Assembly: GCA_024640445.1 (NCBI GenBank)
Contig: JAHEEZ010000003.1
Location: 1-35,992 of the forward strand
Direction of reading: 5' to 3'
DNA from: Acidobacteriota bacterium
GTDB lineage: Bacteria; Acidobacteriota; Blastocatellia; Pyrinomonadales; Pyrinomonadaceae
DNA length: 35,992 nt
Of the stretch, positions 31,931-35,992 are shown piece after piece. The first letter of the stretch is position 1, and each line of letters starts with the position of its first letter. The translations under genes were made by a program, and so were the position numbers. Below the pieces are notes generated by a model, which saw nothing but the letters and a program-made list of their open reading frames with translations, did not search any database and was not told the origin of the DNA.

Positions 31931-32270
31931 GCGGATCGTTCGACCCACTTTAGTTTGTCGTCACAGAAGATATTCTCTGCGTCTTGGCTCCACTGAGGGA
32001 TTCTCTCTTTTGGCGGGCCACCCACATTGGCAAGAAAGGACATCCCGTTAAGGTGCAAAGCCGCAGAGGAAGAGAAGCCGGATCAGTGAGCCGGAACTGC
32101 TTACACAACAACGACAGGGCTTGTGTCCGCTCGATGCACCAAAGGACCCGCCGTCAAATACTATCGATCCGCCCGACTTTTGGTGTAAGCTATTCCGTGT
32201 CCGGCGGACGAACATTTGTGCTGTGAATACCGTAACTTGTGCGGCGGGTGACGCTAAGGAAACAAGAAAG
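31931..32270 (+). other. Non-coding region with possible structured leader
   Basis: About 340 bases between the divergent yacG operon and the LEA-like gene hold no convincing gene. The last 200 bases would be the leader of the plus-strand gene. GGTGCAAAGCC near 32051 is followed by paired elements (CCGG-atcagtgag-CCGG and CAGT...ACTG). This superficially resembles c-di-GMP-I riboswitch cores, but the upstream GNRA hairpin is not found, so I do not call a riboswitch. Confidence 0.3.
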
Positions 32271-33332
32271 ATGTCAGACTACAAGAAAAAGATAGAAGAG
32301 TTTCAACGTGAGGCAAAGAAGAAGGCGGGCGCGCTGGACGAACAGTTCGGAATATCGGACCGTATCGGCGAAGGCGTGAAGGCGGCCTCTGAAACCGCGA
32401 AGAAAGGGGCGGAAACCCTAAAGGGCGGCGTTGACCGGATAAAGTCCGAGGCCGAAAAGTCACCGACGGGAAAACGCGTCGTAGAAGCAGCCGAGGGTAC
32501 CTACGAGACAGCTGAAAAGACCTTCAAGTCTGCTGAAGGAAAGGCTAAGGAAACTGCGAAGAAAGCCTGGGAGGCAAGCGAGCCGGTTCGGGACAAGGCT
32601 GAGGAAACAGCCGGTGAGGTGTTTGACTCTGCTTCGCGATCCGCCGGAGACGCATTCAAGGGGGCAAGTGACATGGCGGGGGAGTTTTTCGGCGAGACCC
32701 GGAAGACGTTTGAGTCGACGGCGTCTCGTGTAACGAATGCCCTGGGACTTGGGATCAGCTGGACCCGCACTATCGATTCCGCCGCACGTGCCGCACGGCG
32801 TACCGGCGAATGGATCGCAGAACGGCCTGCACAGGCGGCGGCGACCGGAGTTTCAGTGGTTGTCGGCGCAGGTCTCGGCGTCGTCTTTACAGGACTCAGT
32901 TCTCATTGGTTATTCAACTCTGCGCTGCCGGCGTGGTCCGTCAAGAAACTGTCCGGACTCTTTAATGACCACCTGAAGGAACAGGAACGGCTTATGAGCG
33001 AAGGCAATCTCGACAAGGCAGAAGCCGACAAGCTGAAATTCGAACGTGATATCGCAAAATACGTTGGAGCTCCTTTGCTCGGAGCATTCTCGTTCGCTTC
33101 CGGCGCGGTGATGATGACGAACATCGTCAACCCCAAGACGATCACGGGAGCCCCGATCGATTGGATAATCGGCGGGAATCCGTTGCTTGAAGGTGTTTGG
33201 TTCTTTGGCAACGGGATGGTCTGCTTCAAGACAAGCTATGATCTGTTTATGATCTCGCTCCAGGATGATGCGGACGTACAGAGGGTCGTTAAGGAGATCA
33301 AAGGGCTTTTGCCACAGGCGTCCGCCGCATGA
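32271..33332 (+). CDS. LEA/apolipoprotein-like amphipathic repeat protein with C-terminal membrane domain
   Basis: 353 residues from the ATG at 32271; the track adds 50 codons without family-like sequence. Residues about 1-165 are Lys/Glu/Ala-rich and roughly 11-residue periodic (AASETAKKGAETLKGGVDRI, AEGTYETAEKTFKSAEGKAK), as in LEA group 3 or other long amphipathic helices. Residues about 185-353 hold several hydrophobic segments (AAATGVSVVVGAGLGVVFTG, APLLGAFSFASGAVMMTNIV). One charged stretch separates them (DHLKEQERLMSEGNLDKAEA). The combination suggests a membrane protein with an extended desiccation- or stress-type helix. I recognise no named family. Palindromic repeats follow its stop. 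Confidence 0.7.
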   Translation: MSDYKKKIEEFQREAKKKAGALDEQFGISDRIGEGVKAASETAKKGAETLKGGVDRIKSEAEKSPTGKRVVEAAEGTYETAEKTFKSAEGKAKETAKKAWEASEPVRDKAEETAGEVFDSASRSAGDAFKGASDMAGEFFGETRKTFESTASRVTNALGLGISWTRTIDSAARAARRTGEWIAERPAQAAATGVSVVVGAGLGVVFTGLSSHWLFNSALPAWSVKKLSGLFNDHLKEQERLMSEGNLDKAEADKLKFERDIAKYVGAPLLGAFSFASGAVMMTNIVNPKTITGAPIDWIIGGNPLLEGVWFFGNGMVCFKTSYDLFMISLQDDADVQRVVKEIKGLLPQASAA

Positions 33333-33355
33333 TCTTTCAGTTAGGCGTGAGCATC

Positions 33356-33389
33356 GTTTAGCCGGCCCATTTATGGGTCGGTTTTATTT
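33356..33389 (+). terminator. Palindromic repeat copy acting as a terminator
   Basis: CCGGCCCAT-tt-ATGGGTCGG is a 9-bp stem with one G-T pair, followed by TTTTATTTT. It is at the same time the first copy of the dispersed repeat (GTTTAGCC start). It stands 24 bases after the LEA-like gene stop. Confidence 0.65.
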
Positions 33390-33430
33390 TGATCGAATAT
33401 CATAGTTTAGCCGACCCATTCATGGGTGGG
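33356..33430 (+). repeat. Second tandem pair of the palindromic intergenic repeat
   Basis: Copies at 33356-33381 and 33405-33430, both starting GTTTAGCC and ending in GGGTsGG, 49 bases apart. They match the 1-56 repeat in inverted orientation. The stems keep pairing although the bases differ (CCCAT/ATGGG here, CCCG/CGGG there). They lie between two convergent genes. Confidence 0.78.
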
Positions 33431-33444
33431 ATCATCTTGTTCTG

Positions 33445-34476
33445 TCAATACGCAAGCCTGATCGGAAACGGGACAAAACACAGAATAAAGATCACAAGCG
33501 TCGCGAATGCGATCACTCTTCGTTTCATATCCAGAGGTTCAGTGTCCAAAGGCCTTGGATGCCCTACTCTGAGCATGACCCCCAATAGCACGGCGATGAG
33601 AAATCCGGACGGGCTGTTGTAAACCCAAAAACCGACGATCGCGAATGTCGCCATCAGGACGAATGCAACTCTTCCGGTCCAGCGGTGCACCACCGGACCG
33701 AAAATGGCGTAGTTCGCGTGGCCTCCATCCAATTGTCCGGAAGGAATAAGGTTGAGCGCCGTTACAAGCAAACCCATCCAGGAGGCATAGTAGAAGGCAT
33801 TCGGGACCGCGTACTGAAGGTTGACGCCGAACAGCCACGCCATTCCCTGCATGTACAGAGGATCAGAAAAATAGATCTGGCTTTGGTACATCGACGCCTG
33901 AGCAGGCGACAGTTGATCCATCGTAATAAGAGCGATGACAGACACCGGGATCAGCGCGACAAAACCCGCGATCGGACCGGCGACACCTATGTCGAACACC
34001 GCCTTGCGTGAAGGCATCGGCGCAAGGATCTTTATGAACGCGCCAAGCGTTCCCGCCGGTCCGATCACAGGGGGTGTAGGAATGAAGAACGGAAGAGTCG
34101 CGTGTACGCGATAAATTCGGCACGCAACATAGTGACCGGCTTCATGGGCCGTGAGTATGAACAGCAATGAAGCCGCAAAGCTAACTGAATAAGAAAGCCC
34201 TTGCGGAACCGTCAGCAGGTACGTCACAGACGCCTGAAGCAGGTGGGTGTAATACTGGGGCAGCAAGAATACCGCGAGCCAGGAATCGGGTGCCGTACCG
34301 TCTATCAACTCAGGGAATACGGTCAATCTTCCAAATGGCTCGAGAGTCGAAGCCAACATCGCAGTGAAAAACGTGGCCAAAAGAAGCAGGCCGTGCTTGA
34401 TCCACGTCGCGCGGGTCGGTTTCATAGACAAACGCTGGTTATCTTTCGGTATTGTGAAGGGAAATTGATCTGACAT
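33445..34476 (-). CDS. Site-2 protease-type metallopeptidase (M50)
   Basis: 343 residues with six or more hydrophobic helices. LLFILTAHEAGHYVACRIYRV (about 104-124) holds the zinc HExxH, and ALNLIPSGQLDGGHANYAIF holds the third ligand Asp in the NxxPxxxLDGGH motif. An N-terminal helix (about 28-46) precedes an exterior loop. Enzymes of this group cut membrane-bound anti-sigma factors or other transmembrane substrates within the membrane. No PDZ domain is visible, so it is not RseP-like. The ATG at 34476 has no good ribosome site, and the ATG at codon 18 is an alternative. No anti-sigma factor gene is adjacent. Confidence 0.9.
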   Translation of the reverse strand: MSDQFPFTIPKDNQRLSMKPTRATWIKHGLLLLATFFTAMLASTLEPFGRLTVFPELIDGTAPDSWLAVFLLPQYYTHLLQASVTYLLTVPQGLSYSVSFAASLLFILTAHEAGHYVACRIYRVHATLPFFIPTPPVIGPAGTLGAFIKILAPMPSRKAVFDIGVAGPIAGFVALIPVSVIALITMDQLSPAQASMYQSQIYFSDPLYMQGMAWLFGVNLQYAVPNAFYYASWMGLLVTALNLIPSGQLDGGHANYAIFGPVVHRWTGRVAFVLMATFAIVGFWVYNSPSGFLIAVLLGVMLRVGHPRPLDTEPLDMKRRVIAFATLVIFILCFVPFPIRLAY

Positions 34477-34565
34477 CGGACGGAGGGCAAATAAAAAATC
34501 GCAAACCGCAAATCATCTGATACTGCTGTAATCTGCGCTCTGCGATCCTCTCAAATTTTGCGAAG

Positions 34566-34841
34566 TTAGTCTATGGCCTTAGCCTGAAGATCTTTGCCGG
34601 GCTTAAATCGAATTGTCTTGCCCGCCGGGATCGGAACCTCTTCTCCCGTTCTCGGATTTCTACCAATACCGCGCTTTCGGGGTTTTACCACGAAAACGCC
34701 GAATCCGCGGAGCTCGATCCTCTTTCCCTCGGCAAGCGCTTCCTTCATTGCGTCAAAAAGCGCATCGACTACCTGCTCCGCTTTTTGCTTGGGAACGCCC
34801 GTCTTGTCGGCCACTCGATTGACGATGTCGATCTTGATCAT
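34566..34841 (-). CDS. HU-family DNA-binding protein
   Basis: 91 residues from the ATG at 34841. The track starts 12 codons earlier, but MIKIDIVNRVADKTGVPKQKAEQVVDALFD is the family N-terminus, with AAAGGA 8 bases before it. ELRGFGVFVVKPRKRGIGRNPRTGEEVPIPA is the beta-arm signature, and PGKDLQAKAID is the C-terminal helix. HU dimers bend and compact DNA. Whether this is HU or an IHF-like member cannot be settled from this sequence. The gene is monocistronic. Confidence 0.96.
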   Translation of the reverse strand: MIKIDIVNRVADKTGVPKQKAEQVVDALFDAMKEALAEGKRIELRGFGVFVVKPRKRGIGRNPRTGEEVPIPAGKTIRFKPGKDLQAKAID

Positions 34842-34925
34842 TGTCTGGTTCCTTTTGCTTGAAAATCGTTGAAACAAAAAACGTTAACGGGATTTACCGA
34901 TAATATGTACTTAAGTTCAAAAATG

Positions 34926-35804
34926 TCAAGATTTTTGCCGAATATTTTCCCGAAACTGCTGATAATGCTTGAGAACCGCCTCCGGAGCCTCGAAATGCGG
35001 AAAATGTCCGATTCCGTCCAACTCGATTATGTCTTTCTGCTCCGGGATCAATTCCCGAAACCTTTTCACGAGGTGTCTTCCCGACACCGGGTCGTCCAGT
35101 CCGTTGATAAACCGGAAAGGAAAATCCATCGACCGAAGAGCTTTCAGCCAGCGTTCGCGGAACACTGTCCGCTCGCGCATATACTGGATCAGCTTGTGCG
35201 CGATCTTCTTGCCGTTGTTATACCGAAAGAGCGCTATGAAATTCGTTAGTTCATCAGATGTTGGCCGCGTGCCGGAAGCGAACACCGAAGCAAGGCTCTT
35301 AGCGAATTGTGAGTCCGGGATAAGCCTTCCAAACAAAGGTCCGACCGGTCCTATGAGCAGTTTCTGAGCGAGAATCGGCCTGTGGGTCTCGGGAAAGAGC
35401 GCCCCGTTCATAAAGCAAAGACTTTTGATCTCGAATCCCAGCCCGCGTTCCTCCCTTCGCGCAAGGATCTCCTGGATAATCGTGTTCCCGTAATCGTGCG
35501 AGAGAACATGCAAAGAATCGACACCAAGCCGCTTCAGCACCTCCTCCAGAATGTCGGCCTGCGCGGCCGTCGTGTAATCGAATTCCGGCGGTTTGTCCGA
35601 GAAGCCGTAGCCGATCATGTCGAACGCGATAAGCGACGATCGATCTGAAAGCCCGTTCCATACCTTGTGGTAATCGAAAGACGACGTCGGGAATCCGTGC
35701 AGGCAGAGAAGCGTCTCAGTACCGCCGTCCTGCTGCACCACAAATATTTCTTTGCCGGCGATATCCAGTGTTCTTCCTCTGCCCTTCCAGTCTGCCGCTT
35801 GCAT
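34926..35804 (-). CDS. Alpha/beta hydrolase closely resembling MEST/PEG1
   Basis: 292 residues from the ATG at 35804; the track begins 36 codons earlier. AAAGGA at ideal spacing supports the shorter start. LLCLHGFPTSSFDYHKVWNGL gives the oxyanion HGFPTSS motif. AFDMIGYGFSDKP follows. LHVLSHDYGNTIIQEIL has Asp in place of the usual nucleophilic Ser, as in haloalkane/epoxide hydrolases and vertebrate MEST. SLCFMNGALFPETHRPILAQKLL and INGLDDPVSGRH also match MEST closely as I remember it, and a C-terminal His stands in DGIGHFPHFEAP. The substrate is unknown for this group. It is divergent from the partial gene at the window end. Confidence 0.9.
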   Translation of the reverse strand: MQAADWKGRGRTLDIAGKEIFVVQQDGGTETLLCLHGFPTSSFDYHKVWNGLSDRSSLIAFDMIGYGFSDKPPEFDYTTAAQADILEEVLKRLGVDSLHVLSHDYGNTIIQEILARREERGLGFEIKSLCFMNGALFPETHRPILAQKLLIGPVGPLFGRLIPDSQFAKSLASVFASGTRPTSDELTNFIALFRYNNGKKIAHKLIQYMRERTVFRERWLKALRSMDFPFRFINGLDDPVSGRHLVKRFRELIPEQKDIIELDGIGHFPHFEAPEAVLKHYQQFRENIRQKS

Positions 35805-35894
35805 TGTTTTCCTTTTCTCCCGGGTCCTCGGATGGTAGATTTCTAAAACAAATATATCGTTAAGCACCAAAAATGAGTAAGCGGGGAGATATCT

Positions 35895-35992
35895 ATGCGT
35901 TGGAGAGAACAAAGGCGAAGCAGTAACGTCGAAGACAGGCGCGGGATGAGCGCGGGGAAAGGGATAGCCATTGGTGGCGGAGGGCTGGGGGT
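35895..35992 (+). CDS. N-terminus of a YpfJ-like neutral zinc metallopeptidase (cut by window end)
   Basis: Only the first 32 codons are in the window, so the ORF track misses it. They read MRWREQRRSSNVEDRRG followed by a Gly-rich stretch IAIGGGGLG. This is the distinctive start of the YpfJ/KPN_02809 family of membrane-anchored neutral zinc metallopeptidases (MRW...SxNVEDRR). GGGGAG lies 6 bases before the ATG. The gene diverges from the MEST-like hydrolase, with 90 bases between the two starts. The HExxH motif is beyond the window and cannot be checked. Confidence 0.75.
   Translation, partial: MRWREQRRSSNVEDRRGMSAGKGIAIGGGGLG

Noticed and set aside
31991-32270. Certain c-di-GMP-I riboswitch
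   Set aside because: The GCAAAGCC motif is present, but the upstream GGGCAAACC plus GNRA hairpin is not. Kept only as a structured-leader candidate.

Overview
The window is a gene-dense, moderately GC-rich bacterial chromosome segment with no phage or transposase genes. The likely source is Acidobacteriota, perhaps Blastocatellia/Pyrinomonadaceae-like. That is inferred from the gene mix (a b'/b-type split ATP synthase operon, CarD, a PhoB/soluble PhoR pair, a large Glu-rich protein followed by a Slt-type transglycosylase) and an intergenic palindromic repeat. No rRNA gene is present to confirm it.

Layout. 1-6.5 kb (minus strand): a secreted M28 peptidase, a PmtA-like methyltransferase, topoisomerase I with five zinc fingers, DprA, and a tRNA-Sec gene (selC) just upstream of dprA. 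6.8-11.1 kb (plus): ATP synthase genes b', b, delta, alpha, gamma, ending in a strong terminator; beta, epsilon, a and c are absent. 11.3-15.3 kb: a small membrane protein, a VanZ-like protein, an SPFH/Band-7 protein with three C-terminal zinc ribbons, a Trm112-like protein, a GT9 glycosyltransferase with an enforced TTG start, and another small membrane protein. 15.3-19.2 kb: an intergenic leader with hairpins and an 18-residue reading frame, then two tandem paralogous SLC13-type transporters with RCK_C-like domains. 19.2-24.4 kb: an Nfu-type Fe-S carrier, a 620-residue coiled-coil/GAF-like/acidic protein (GTG start) and a Slt-type lytic transglycosylase lipoprotein.

24.4-29.7 kb: a Ppx/GppA phosphatase (minus), then a CBS protein, SixA, PhoB and a soluble PhoR (plus). 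Direct TTAACA repeats with 11-bp spacing lie upstream of phoB. A CarD-family factor follows. Phosphate/polyphosphate control is the visible theme here. 29.7-36 kb: QueF, a tight minus-strand set (YacG-like, two-TM protein, MFS permease), an LEA-like repeat/membrane protein, an M50 protease, HU, an alpha/beta hydrolase that closely resembles vertebrate MEST/PEG1, and the first 32 codons of a YpfJ-like zinc metallopeptidase cut by the window edge (not in the ORF track).

Most noteworthy: selC, which implies a selenoprotein system elsewhere in the genome; a dispersed palindromic repeat at both ends of the window, one copy of which looks like a terminator; the MEST-like hydrolase; the unusual 620-residue protein; and the structured leader before the transporter pair. 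I found no defence system, CRISPR array or biosynthetic cluster. Most of the window is conserved housekeeping with a few uncharacterised genes.
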